Under the pieces are notes generated by a model. That model was not told the origin of the DNA. It ran no database searches and was given only the letters and a program-made list of their open reading frames with translations. A program made the translations under genes and the position numbers. Shown here piece after piece: positions 1-5,866 of a stretch of 5,927 bases of DNA. Numbering within the stretch: the first letter of the stretch is position 1; every line of letters starts with the position of its first letter. The DNA is from Anaerolineae bacterium (GTDB lineage Bacteria > Chloroflexota > Anaerolineae > J102), in assembly GCA_015493675.1 (NCBI GenBank), contig WGCR01000017.1, forward strand, positions 1 to 5,927. The letters run 5' to 3'.

Positions 1-568
1 TATAAAAAACGCCCATCAAACCAAACGCCCCGGGGATGCCCAAAAGCTTTACTGCTGCCGGAGCGATGATAAGCAATCCCGCCAATTGGGCCAAAGCCAC
101 TGTAAAATTAAACAGTGAATTGGCAATGATAAGCTGATCTTCCTCAACCAACAATGGAAGTTTCGCCAGCACTGCCGGATTAAAGAATGAGCCGATGGAA
201 GACCCCAAAAAAGTAATGGTGTAAACGATCAGCAACAGAACCGTGGGGAAGTCGGCAAACCACCGCAATGTAAAAACATAACTGAACGCCAACAAGGCCC
301 GAAAAAGATTGGAGAAAACAATAATCCACTTTTTTGGAATGCGATCCACCACTGTTCCCGCAACGAATGAAAAAATGACCGGGGGCAAGCTGAATGCTGC
401 GATCATCAATCCAATCTGCAAGCTGTGTCCGGTCAGACGCTCGATCAGCACCAACTGTACAAAATGGATGCCATTCTGGGCTGTAAGCGAGAGCAGTTGT
501 GCAACCCAAATTCGTCTGAATGCCGGAATTTTCAGAACGGGTTTGAATTCAGAAAATGTAGAAGTCAT
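1..568 (-). CDS. MFS transporter, N-terminal part (cut by window edge)
   Basis: An open frame on the minus strand runs from ATG at 568 to the left edge without a stop, giving the first 189 residues of a protein usually about 400 long. It looks like a proton-driven efflux permease of the major facilitator superfamily in the inner membrane; the substrate cannot be told. Visible features are a short cytoplasmic N-terminus (residues 1-18) and hydrophobic segments near 20-42, 50-72, 81-101, 108-128 and 150-170. The loop GTVVDRIPKK at 71-80 is the family's motif A between helices 2 and 3. The FFNPAVLAKLP and ANSLFN stretches (128-138, 149-154) resemble the MFS_3/EntS-like drug and siderophore exporter branch. 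An alternative in-frame ATG at 615 would add 16 residues and overlap the end of the upstream DUF951 gene. I prefer 568 because it gives the usual N-terminal length, but neither start has a strong Shine-Dalgarno. It probably shares a transcript with the DUF951 gene, 33 bp upstream. Confidence 0.85.
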   Translation of the reverse strand, partial: MTSTFSEFKPVLKIPAFRRIWVAQLLSLTAQNGIHFVQLVLIERLTGHSLQIGLMIAAFSLPPVIFSFVAGTVVDRIPKKWIIVFSNLFRALLAFSYVFTLRWFADFPTVLLLIVYTITFLGSSIGSFFNPAVLAKLPLLVEEDQLIIANSLFNFTVALAQLAGLLIIAPAAVKLLGIPGAFGLMGVFY

Positions 569-601
569 AAAGAGTCCAAAGATGGCCGAACCGCACAACC
601 A

Positions 602-814
602 TCAACCGTCGGCATGTTCATCTACGCCTTTTGAAACAATTTTCTTGACTGAACGCCGGAATTTATCCCGGGGCAACATGAGTCGCCGCTGACAAACGGT
701 GCAGACAACGCCAATATCAGCGCCGGTTCGCACCACGCGCCATGTCCACCCGCCGCAGGGATGTTGTTTTTTGAATTGGACGATATCGCCAACCTGGATT
801 TCCAGATATTCCAT
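602..814 (-). CDS. DUF951 family small protein
   Basis: This 70-residue protein matches the DUF951 pattern along its length. It opens with a VGDIVQFKKQHPCGG segment (residues 8-22), continues with W-x-V-x-R-x-GADIG, then a C-x-x-C pair at 38 and 41 (CTVC), and ends with the basic LPRDKFRRSVKKI stretch. The first cysteine of the family, in HPCGG, is also present, so a small metal-binding or nucleic-acid-binding fold is plausible. The function of the family is not established. It is a short stand-alone protein in Firmicutes and Chloroflexota, and the length here is normal. The start ATG at 814 has no clear Shine-Dalgarno, but it places the conserved motif at the usual distance from the N-terminus. 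It is the first gene of a likely operon with the MFS exporter; I infer no functional link. Confidence 0.85.
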   Translation of the reverse strand: MEYLEIQVGDIVQFKKQHPCGGWTWRVVRTGADIGVVCTVCQRRLMLPRDKFRRSVKKIVSKGVDEHADG

Positions 815-888
815 TTCGACAGTATTCAGTGCATCAGAGAAGGCGTGACGTAGAGCGGGGAATGGGGGAAATGATTCTCAAGAACGAA

Positions 889-897
889 ATTATACCA
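889..897 (-). promoter_or_regulatory. Extended -10 promoter for the DUF951-MFS operon
   Basis: Read on the minus strand, the sequence is TGG followed by a perfect TATAAT (894 to 889), which is an extended -10 element (TGnTATAAT). No good -35 box sits 16-18 bp upstream, which is tolerated for extended -10 promoters. Transcription would start near 880 and give a 5' leader of about 65 nt before the DUF951 ATG at 814. This is motif matching only. Confidence 0.45.
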
Positions 898-940
898 GAG
901 GAAAGAGGTTCACAGATAATTACAAAATTGCGGAGAACGG

Positions 941-996
941 AAAAATCGATAATTTTTGCAAAAATCAAAAAAAGACATTCAACTTTCAAAAAAAGA
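941..996 (+). repeat. Phased A-tracts with an 11-bp direct repeat upstream of the HTH gene
   Basis: The 11-mer TCAAAAAAAGA occurs at 965-975 and again at 986-996, a 21-bp period or two helical turns. Other A or T runs of five lie at 941-945, 953-957, 960-964 and 1004-1008. Spaced A-tracts of this kind usually curve DNA, and a two-turn repeat just upstream of a regulator-like gene could be an operator. A TTG at 956 would put this stretch in frame with the downstream gene, but the resulting lysine-rich leader simply translates the repeat, so I treat it as non-coding. A weak -10-like GATAAT sits at 948-953, without a good -35. Confidence 0.5.
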
Positions 997-1024
997 TTTG
1001 TCATTTTTCATCTCAGCCATTACA

Positions 1025-1543
1025 ATGAACGACGTTATGGCTCTGTATATCGAAAGTCTATCCCCAGAGGAACGTGAGCACCTGCAAAAGCTCGCCAACA
1101 GCAGCGATTTAATTCAGGCGCGCTGGGCGAGAATCATCCTGTTATCAGATAGAGGCATCGGCGTTCCCAAGATTGCAGACACAATGGGCATTTCCTCAGC
1201 GACAGTGCGCTCACGGATCAAGGCGTTCAATGCGCAGCGCATGGATGCACTGGAAAGAGGGTCTTCCCCGGGTCGCCCCGAGACAATATCACCATCGCTG
1301 GGGGATAAGTTTGCGGCGCTCATGCGTGAACGCGAACCCCGCGATTTTGGCTGGGCGGATACTGGCTGGACCCTGGACATGCTGGTCAAAGTCGCGACAT
1401 TGGAGGGTTGGGTTGAAAGCATCAGCCGCGAAGGCGTACGACTGGCATTGAGAAAGAGCAAGCATTCTTATCGCAAATTGAAACATTGGCGAAAAAAGAA
1501 CAAGGTGCAATCAACAGTCGCCGATCATCCGGAAATAACGTAA
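1025..1543 (+). CDS. IS630-type helix-turn-helix DNA-binding protein without catalytic domain
   Basis: This 172-residue protein resembles the N-terminal half of IS630-family transposases. Residues 10-25 carry the SLSPEEREHLQKLA helix. Residues 32-68 form a helix-turn-helix (ARIILLSDRGIGVPKIADTM, then GISSATVRSRIKAF). A short GSSPGRP linker follows at 79-85. Residues 107-155 look like the second, winged-helix part (GWTLDMLV, SISREGVRLAL, ending KLKHW). In IS630 transposases that KxW point leads into the DDE nuclease domain; here only about 17 more residues follow before TAA, and I see no DDE remnant downstream. It is therefore either a decayed transposase or a DNA-binding domain kept as a regulator. 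The ATG at 1025 is chosen because the protein's family resemblance starts there; ATG 1037 and TTG 956 are alternatives and none has a clear Shine-Dalgarno. It lies 85 bp upstream of the alpha-oxoamine synthase gene, in the same orientation. Confidence 0.75.
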   Translation: MNDVMALYIESLSPEEREHLQKLANSSDLIQARWARIILLSDRGIGVPKIADTMGISSATVRSRIKAFNAQRMDALERGSSPGRPETISPSLGDKFAALMREREPRDFGWADTGWTLDMLVKVATLEGWVESISREGVRLALRKSKHSYRKLKHWRKKNKVQSTVADHPEIT

Positions 1544-1579
1544 GTATACCCCCCATTCCTTATCTGTTTTTATCAAACC

Positions 1580-1595
1580 GTGAGCATTGGCTCAC
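1580..1595 (+). promoter_or_regulatory. Small hairpin or palindromic operator upstream of the oxoamine synthase gene
   Basis: GTGAGC (1580-1585), a four-base loop ATTG, and GCTCAC (1590-1595) form a perfect 6-bp inverted repeat 33 bp before the ATG at 1629. There is no T-run after it, so it is not a terminator. It could be an operator for a dimeric regulator or a structure in the mRNA leader. The palindrome is plain in the sequence; its function is inferred. Confidence 0.3.
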
Positions 1596-1614
1596 ACAAC
1601 CCTTTCCAACATTG

Positions 1615-1621
1615 AAAGGAG
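1615..1621 (+). promoter_or_regulatory. Shine-Dalgarno of the oxoamine synthase gene
   Basis: AAAGGAG lies seven bases before the ATG at 1629. This fixes the start there rather than at the in-frame TTG at 1587, which would add 14 residues unlike the family and would place the ribosome site inside the coding sequence. Confidence 0.85.
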
Positions 1622-1628
1622 ACATTTC

Positions 1629-2846
1629 ATGTTAGAACAACCTCAACTCAAACAAAAAGACGGCATTCAGTGGAAGATAGACGAAATTCTGGGCCGGGTC
1701 GATGATGCAAAAAGCAAGAATGCTTATTATTATCAGCAATCCATCAGCGAAATTGATGGCGCCTGGGTGATGACTGAAGATGGGCGAAAGCTCATGTTCG
1801 CCACCTACAGTTATCTGGGACTTCTCAGACATCCCTATATCGATCAGGCGGCAAAAGATGCAATCGATCGTTACGGCACCGGCACCCATGGCGTCCGGCT
1901 GCTGGGCGGCACGCTGGATTTGCATCTGGAGCTGGAACAAACCATTTCTCGTTTTCACGGCAGAGATGACGCCATTGTCTTTTCCAGCGGCTACGTAACT
2001 AATCTCGCCACGATCTCCACCATCGTAGGCAAGGGCGATTGGGTCATTTCCGATAAATGGAACCATGCCAGCATCGTGGATGGCTGCACGCTCGCCCGTG
2101 GCAACTTCGTCCGCTTTCGCCATAACGACATGAAAGACCTGGAACGTCGGCTGAAACAGGCCCCCAGGGATGCAGGCAAGCTGGTTGTGGCTGACGCCGT
2201 GTTCAGCATGGATGGCGACATCTTCCCCCTGCCCGAAGCGTTGAATGTCTGTCACAAATATGGCGCCCGCCTGATGATCGACGAGGCCCACAGCCTGGGC
2301 GTACTGGGAGCAACGGGACACGGCATTGAGGAATACTTCGATATGCCCGGGGCCATCGACATCAAGATGGGCACGCTGAGCAAGACCATTCCCGGCGTGG
2401 GCGGCTACATCGCTGCAGACGAAGAGATGATCACCTTCCTCAAGCACGCGGCCCGGGCATTCATCTTCTCCGCAGCCCTGCCCCCGGCCGTGGCCGCAGC
2501 CTGCAAGGCTGGCTTCGAGGTCATCGAACTTGAAGGCGTAGAACGCAATCGCATCCTCAGCCGCAATGTCAAGCACTTTATCGGCGGTTTGCAGGAACGG
2601 GGCTTCGACACCGGCGTCAGCGTCACGCCCATCGTCCCCATTATGACCTACAGCGATGACAAGGCGCTGATGATGACCAAATACTGCCAGGAACACGGCG
2701 TCTTCGTTCTGCCCGTACTTCCGCCCGCCGTGCCTCCGGGCAAGAGTCGTCTGCGCGCGAATGTCACCGCAGCCCATACCATCGAAGACATTGATTTCGC
2801 ACTCGACGTGTTCGAGGCCGCAGGGAAATACGCCAACGTCATCTAA
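1629..2846 (+). CDS. Alpha-oxoamine synthase, PLP-dependent (AONS/KBL/SPT-like)
   Basis: This 405-residue fold-type I PLP enzyme is complete for its family. Such enzymes condense an amino acid with an acyl thioester, releasing CO2, to give an alpha-aminoketone. Family marks in order are GTGTHGVRLLGGT with H99 and E101 (residues 83-101), the FSSGYVTN stretch (118-125), and NHAS with H146, expected to stack on the PLP ring. They continue with VFSMDGDIFPL (191-201), DEAHSLG with D218 contacting the pyridine nitrogen and H221, and GTLSK with the Schiff-base lysine K252. SRLRANVTAAH (373-383) holds the likely substrate-carboxylate arginine. The VRFRHN, GDIFPL and FIFSAALPP stretches look more like bacterial serine palmitoyltransferase than KBL or ALAS, but the substrate cannot be fixed by eye. 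No biotin, threonine-catabolism or sphingolipid gene adjoins it. It ends 14 bp before a strong terminator and is probably transcribed alone or with the HTH gene upstream. Confidence 0.93.
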   Translation: MLEQPQLKQKDGIQWKIDEILGRVDDAKSKNAYYYQQSISEIDGAWVMTEDGRKLMFATYSYLGLLRHPYIDQAAKDAIDRYGTGTHGVRLLGGTLDLHLELEQTISRFHGRDDAIVFSSGYVTNLATISTIVGKGDWVISDKWNHASIVDGCTLARGNFVRFRHNDMKDLERRLKQAPRDAGKLVVADAVFSMDGDIFPLPEALNVCHKYGARLMIDEAHSLGVLGATGHGIEEYFDMPGAIDIKMGTLSKTIPGVGGYIAADEEMITFLKHAARAFIFSAALPPAVAAACKAGFEVIELEGVERNRILSRNVKHFIGGLQERGFDTGVSVTPIVPIMTYSDDKALMMTKYCQEHGVFVLPVLPPAVPPGKSRLRANVTAAHTIEDIDFALDVFEAAGKYANVI

Positions 2847-2860
2847 CGACGATAAAAAAT

Positions 2861-2896
2861 AAAGAGAGGGCGCAAATCGCTGCGCCCTCTCTTTTT
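2861..2896. terminator. Bidirectional Rho-independent terminator between convergent genes
   Basis: AAAGAGAGGGCGCA (2861-2874), a six-base loop AATCGC, and the perfect complement TGCGCCCTCTCTTT (2881-2894) form a 14-bp stem. On the plus strand it ends in a T-run to 2896. On the minus strand the stem leads into ATTTTTTATC, so it can stop transcripts from both sides. It lies 14 bp after the oxoamine synthase stop, and the dehydrogenase stop codon (2897-2895) abuts the stem. Confidence 0.93.
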
Positions 2897-3889
2897 ATGG
2901 AATCAGAATCGCATCACCGTTGATCTTGCTTTCTTTCATGGCCTGCAAGACCGCGTTGGCCTCTTCCAGAGGAAAAGTCGTGACCGTAGTGTGGATGGGA
3001 ATCTCCTCAGCCAACCTCAGCAACTCGATAGCGTCTTGCCGGGTGCTGTTGGCGACGCTGCGCAGAGTGCGTTCGAAGTAGAGCAGTTCATAGGGCATCT
3101 CTGGTATGGGCGTCATGTAAATGCCGGCCATGGCAATAGTTCCGCCCGGATTCAGCACTCGCAGGGCCTGGGGCACGATAGGGCCGGCAGGAGCAAAGAT
3201 GATGGCGGAATCAATGCCCTCGGGCGGGGTCTCCTCAGCCCGCCCGACCCACTCGGCACCCAGCTCCAGCGCATGTTGCTGATGGCCCGGGCTACGAGTG
3301 AAAACAAAGACGCGTATTCCCAGATGCCGGGCCACCTGGATGGTAATGTGGGCGGAATTGCCAAATCCGTACAGGCCCAGCACCTGTCCTGGCTTTGCTT
3401 CGGATAGCACAAAGGCCCGGTAGCCGATCACGCCGCCGCACATCAAAGGAGATAGCTCGGAATCGGGCAGGTTGCGGGGAAGATGATACGCGAAATCCTC
3501 ATCCACCACCATATACTCTGCGTAACCGCCATCCACATGATAGCCGGTAAACATGGCGTTCTCGCAGAGATTTTCCCGGCCCGATCGACAATACTTGCAC
3601 GTACCGCAGGTGCGATAGAGCCATACAGCGCCCGCTTTATCGCCCCACTGAATCGCGTGACGCCATCTCCAAGTTTATCCACCACACCCACAACCTCGTG
3701 GCCAGGAATAAGCGGCAACTTGGGGAGAGGCAGATCGCCCTCTACGGTGTGAAGATCGGTATGACACACACCGCAGGCTGTCACCTTGATGCGAATCTGG
3801 CCCGGTGCGGGCTCAGCGACAGGAACATCCTCCAAGCGCAGTGGCTTTTGCGTAATATCTTTGGGGTTATGCAAAACCATTGCTCGCAT
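2895..3889 (-). pseudogene. Zinc-dependent alcohol dehydrogenase, frameshifted by one missing base
   Basis: Two overlapping frames together encode a normal-length (331-residue) medium-chain dehydrogenase. The N-terminal frame starts at ATG 3889 and is correct to about residue 80 (GDGVTRF). From there the sense continues in another frame with QWGDKAGAVWLY; restoring one base near 3648-3653 (TTCAG read as TTCCAG) rejoins them. The joined protein has catalytic zinc ligands C42 (CGVCHTD), H64 (GHE) and C151 (LMCGGV), and structural zinc cysteines 95, 98, 101 and 109 (CGTCKYC to C). A nucleotide-binding GLYGFGNSAH lies near 172-181. The RTCGTC, FTGYHVDGGYAEY and IFAPAG stretches fit the zinc-binding alcohol dehydrogenase subfamily known as adh_fam_2, which oxidises alcohols or reduces aldehydes with NAD(P). 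Substrate is unknown. Everything apart from the one base is intact, including promoter and ribosome site, so a sequencing error or a very recent mutation is likeliest. The gene converges on the oxoamine synthase gene. Confidence 0.9.
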
Positions 3890-3892
3890 AAA

Positions 3893-3900
3893 TCACCTCC
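3893..3900 (-). promoter_or_regulatory. Strong Shine-Dalgarno of the alcohol dehydrogenase
   Basis: On the minus strand GGAGGTGA (3900 to 3893) is an almost full match to the 16S rRNA tail, about six bases from GGAGG to the ATG at 3889. It confirms that start and suggests efficient translation. Confidence 0.88.
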
Positions 3901-3933
3901 AATGACAGAGAAAAAGGAGTCTGACTAAATTCA

Positions 3934-3939
3934 ATTATA
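3934..3939 (-). promoter_or_regulatory. -10 box for the alcohol dehydrogenase
   Basis: A perfect TATAAT reads leftwards at 3939-3934, about 45 bp before the ATG, which would give a leader of roughly 38 nt. The -35 position 17 bp upstream (CGGACT) is poor, and there is no TGn extension, so activation by a regulator is possible. Assigned by motif and position only. Confidence 0.45.
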
Positions 3940-4227
3940 CACCTAATCCCGCAATCAGTCCGTCAGAAGCGGGGAAGTTTTGCCATCCCGCCAGCATCGT
4001 GTAACATCAAAGGCGTCACCGCCGTTATCCGTCCCGTTTCGTAACTGCCAAGGTAGTTGGCCCCAATCGCCCGCTTTTGCCACGAAGGAGCGAAGGAAAC
4101 GAAGACACGAAGTCATTCAAAAAAGATTTTATCCGTGTTTCCTCGTATCCGTGTTGAGTGAACAGGGCTACGTTAGCAGTTACCCCGTTTCTCAGATAAG
4201 CATGCGCCCGCCGCGCGCACTCCCGCC
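3940..4227. other. Gene-free spacer between dehydrogenase and membrane protein
   Basis: About 290 bp lie between the minus-strand dehydrogenase promoter and the plus-strand membrane protein. Open frames cross it but show no family resemblance or ribosome site. It holds the CGAAG-type repeat tract near 4081-4155. I see no convincing promoter or Shine-Dalgarno for the downstream gene: the bases before ATG 4228 are C-rich (CGCACTCCCGCC), so translation may be leaderless or depend on a weak site. Confidence 0.5.
4081..4155. repeat. Degenerate intergenic CGAAG and ATCCGTGTT repeats
   Basis: The 5-mer CGAAG recurs at 4083, 4091, 4100 and 4108 (steps of 8, 9 and 8), mostly within CACGAAGGA-like or ACACGAAG units. 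Downstream, ATCCGTGTT occurs twice, at 4131-4139 and 4147-4155. The reverse complement of the second part (CGAGGAAACACGGA) resembles the first part (CGAAGGAAACGAAGA), so the whole tract is an imperfect inverted arrangement of one short unit. It looks like a dispersed intergenic repeat rather than a gene or terminator. Confidence 0.5.
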
Positions 4228-5592
4228 ATGCGAAAATCCTACGATGTCCTTCTCTTGTTCATTCTGCTCCTGGCCCGCATCATGCTCAACAAGTTTGCAG
4301 AAAGCGGCTTGTTCGAGCATTTCAAGAACGTGACCAGCAGCCCCACGCTTGGGAAGTTGCTGCCGTCCGGGGCAGCGAATGCGTTTGGGCCATGGTATGG
4401 CGATCCCATCTTTCTGATGCTAGCGGCCACCAGCCTGCTGGCGTTTTTTTCTTATGTGCTGCTGGACTTGTTCAAGGATCGTCTGAGGGGAAAAACATTG
4501 TTTCGCTGGAAGTATCTGCTGCTGTGGGTCATCATTCTGACCATGGTCATCCTCCCATCCCTGAAAATGACCATCCTCAGGCACGAAAACCTCCCGCAAT
4601 CTTATAGCCATGATGGCGGTGTTATCCAGACAGAAGCCGCCACGAATTTCTTTTTGCAGGGCAAAAACCCCTATATCGAGACATATCGCAACACGCCAAT
4701 GGCAGAGTGGGGATTCGAACAATTCCGCACAGCACTGGATCACTATCCTTATCTACCAGCAACATTCATCCTTTCGGCGCCGGTCAAACTTCTGTCCGAA
4801 ACAACGCTGGGCTGGTATGATCAGCGATTCACCTACCTGCTGCTATTCATCCTTTCTCTGGCGCTGGTTGCGGGACTCACAAAAGGCAGGCGCAACGATC
4901 TACTGGGACTAACGATGCTGCTTGGGCTCAATCCCATCATGGCCCTGGATGTCATTTTCGGGCAAAATGACAGCTTCGTCCTGGCATGGTTGATCATCAG
5001 CGCCTGGTTCCTTTACCGCAAAAATTGGTTGTGGAGTAGCATCTTCTTTGGCATCGCCGCTGCATCCAAGCCCACAGCCTGGTTTCTGGGGCCATTTTGG
5101 GCGCTGGCTATGTTAGAGCAAAGCGCCATTCCTTTACAGCAAATCTTTAACCGGACATTTTGGAAAAAACTGATAACGCGCATGGCCCCGGGCCTGGGCA
5201 TTTTTTTGATTTTCACCCTCCCCTACTTTTTCTGGTCGCCCAACGATTTTATTGATGACGTGTGGCGCTGGGCGGCAGGCACGGCGACCATCCATTACCA
5301 GATTTGGGGCCTGGGTTTCGCCAACTTCGTGCTTGCCTGGGGCGGCCTGCCCGATCGCTTCGCGAACTGGCCATTCTGGATTCCGGAGGCGCTCATCGCC
5401 CTGCCCCTGCTGGTTATCCTCCTCATCAAACAACTGAAAGACAACAGCATCAGCTCATGGTTCTGGCACGGCGCGATTCTGCTGTTGGGATTCGCTTATT
5501 TTTCACGCTTTCTGAACGAAAACTATCTGGGTTTTTTGCTGGCCCTCTTTGCCCTTGGCTACTTCACTCAAACTCCAACGTCCGAAACCTGA
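4228..5592 (+). CDS. Polytopic membrane protein, probable GT-C (GT87/DUF2029-like) glycosyltransferase
   Basis: This 454-residue protein has about ten hydrophobic segments, near residues 6-21, 60-80, 97-115, 175-190, 202-217, 225-243, 248-263, 268-293, 318-336, 385-401 and 412-445. Between the early helices is a long polar loop with SHDGGVIQTEAATNFFLQGKN (126-146), NPYIETYRNTP and HYPYLP (172-177). An acidic residue in the first large outer loop (D129) with an NPY and a YxPYLP stretch is typical of GT-C enzymes that use polyprenyl-phosphate sugars outside the membrane. FGQNDS (244-249) and SKPTAW (280-285) recall the conserved QND and KPT positions of the GT87-like group. Donor and acceptor are unknown; a role in envelope glycan or glycolipid assembly is inference. 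The start at ATG 4228 gives an N-terminal first helix but has no Shine-Dalgarno. It appears to be a single gene, with no terminator recognised after it. Confidence 0.7.
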   Translation: MRKSYDVLLLFILLLARIMLNKFAESGLFEHFKNVTSSPTLGKLLPSGAANAFGPWYGDPIFLMLAATSLLAFFSYVLLDLFKDRLRGKTLFRWKYLLLWVIILTMVILPSLKMTILRHENLPQSYSHDGGVIQTEAATNFFLQGKNPYIETYRNTPMAEWGFEQFRTALDHYPYLPATFILSAPVKLLSETTLGWYDQRFTYLLLFILSLALVAGLTKGRRNDLLGLTMLLGLNPIMALDVIFGQNDSFVLAWLIISAWFLYRKNWLWSSIFFGIAAASKPTAWFLGPFWALAMLEQSAIPLQQIFNRTFWKKLITRMAPGLGIFLIFTLPYFFWSPNDFIDDVWRWAAGTATIHYQIWGLGFANFVLAWGGLPDRFANWPFWIPEALIALPLLVILLIKQLKDNSISSWFWHGAILLLGFAYFSRFLNENYLGFLLALFALGYFTQTPTSET

Positions 5593-5660
5593 CAGTTTCT
5601 AAAACGAACGCCTTTCGGATAGTGCACAAACGAAAACAGAAGGGAAAATAATGCCCAGCC

Positions 5661-5792
5661 TGGGGATAACCTTGTGGAAAACCTATGGAAGGCGTGAAGA
5701 AAATATTGTGTACAACCCCAATCAAGCTGTCTATTCTTTTGGAATACAATGGGGATAAAATTAACCAGCCAGGAAGGCTATGACTATCCCCA
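5661..5792. other. Cluster of DnaA-box-like 9-mers
   Basis: Compared with the DnaA box TGTGGATAA, the plus strand has TGGGGATAA at 5661-5669 (one mismatch), TGTGGAAAA at 5673-5681 (one mismatch), TGTGTACAA at 5707-5715 (two mismatches) and TGGGGATAA again at 5750-5758 (one mismatch). The minus strand has TGGGGATAG at 5792-5784 (two mismatches). The first two are set 12 bp apart, in the style of origin boxes upstream of dnaN or dnaA. No dnaA, dnaN, rpmH or replication gene is visible, so calling it an origin is speculative; a secondary DnaA-binding locus or chance in an AT-rich spacer are alternatives. Confidence 0.35.
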
Positions 5793-5809
5793 AATCTCTA
5801 CAGGTAGTA

Positions 5810-5866
5810 GGGGACAAATAAAGTGGTCCCCATTGTCAAGACCACGATTAGCACAAAATAAAGTGG
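5810..5866. repeat. Overlapping hairpins and 11-bp direct repeat, possible mobile-element end
   Basis: GGGGAC (5810-5815) pairs with GTCCCC (5826-5831), and GTGGTC (5823-5828) pairs with GACCAC (5840-5845). The two stems share bases 5826-5828 and so exclude one another. The 11-mer AAATAAAGTGG occurs at 5816-5826 and 5856-5866, exactly 40 bp apart. ACAATGGGGA (5746-5755) and TCCCCATTGT (5827-5836) are also a perfect 10-bp inverted pair. Repeated terminal binding sites of this sort occur at ends of IS21-like and other insertion sequences, but no transposase is visible in the window, so the element is unproven. Confidence 0.35.

Noticed and set aside
180..509. A 109-codon minus-strand frame inside the transporter gene
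   Set aside because: The frame next to it gives a continuous MFS protein with motif A and membrane helices; this one is a shadow without such features.
956..1024. TTG start adding 23 residues to the HTH protein
   Set aside because: The added residues just translate the A-tract repeats (KSKKD, LSKKD), there is no ribosome site, and family resemblance starts after ATG 1025.
1632..2777. A 381-codon open frame antisense to the oxoamine synthase gene
   Set aside because: It mirrors the codon bias of the sense gene. The sense frame carries the full PLP-enzyme motif set and a Shine-Dalgarno, whereas the antisense protein matches no family.
3980..4333. A 117-codon frame across the spacer into the membrane protein gene
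   Set aside because: No family resemblance or Shine-Dalgarno; its second half overlaps the better-supported membrane protein in another frame.
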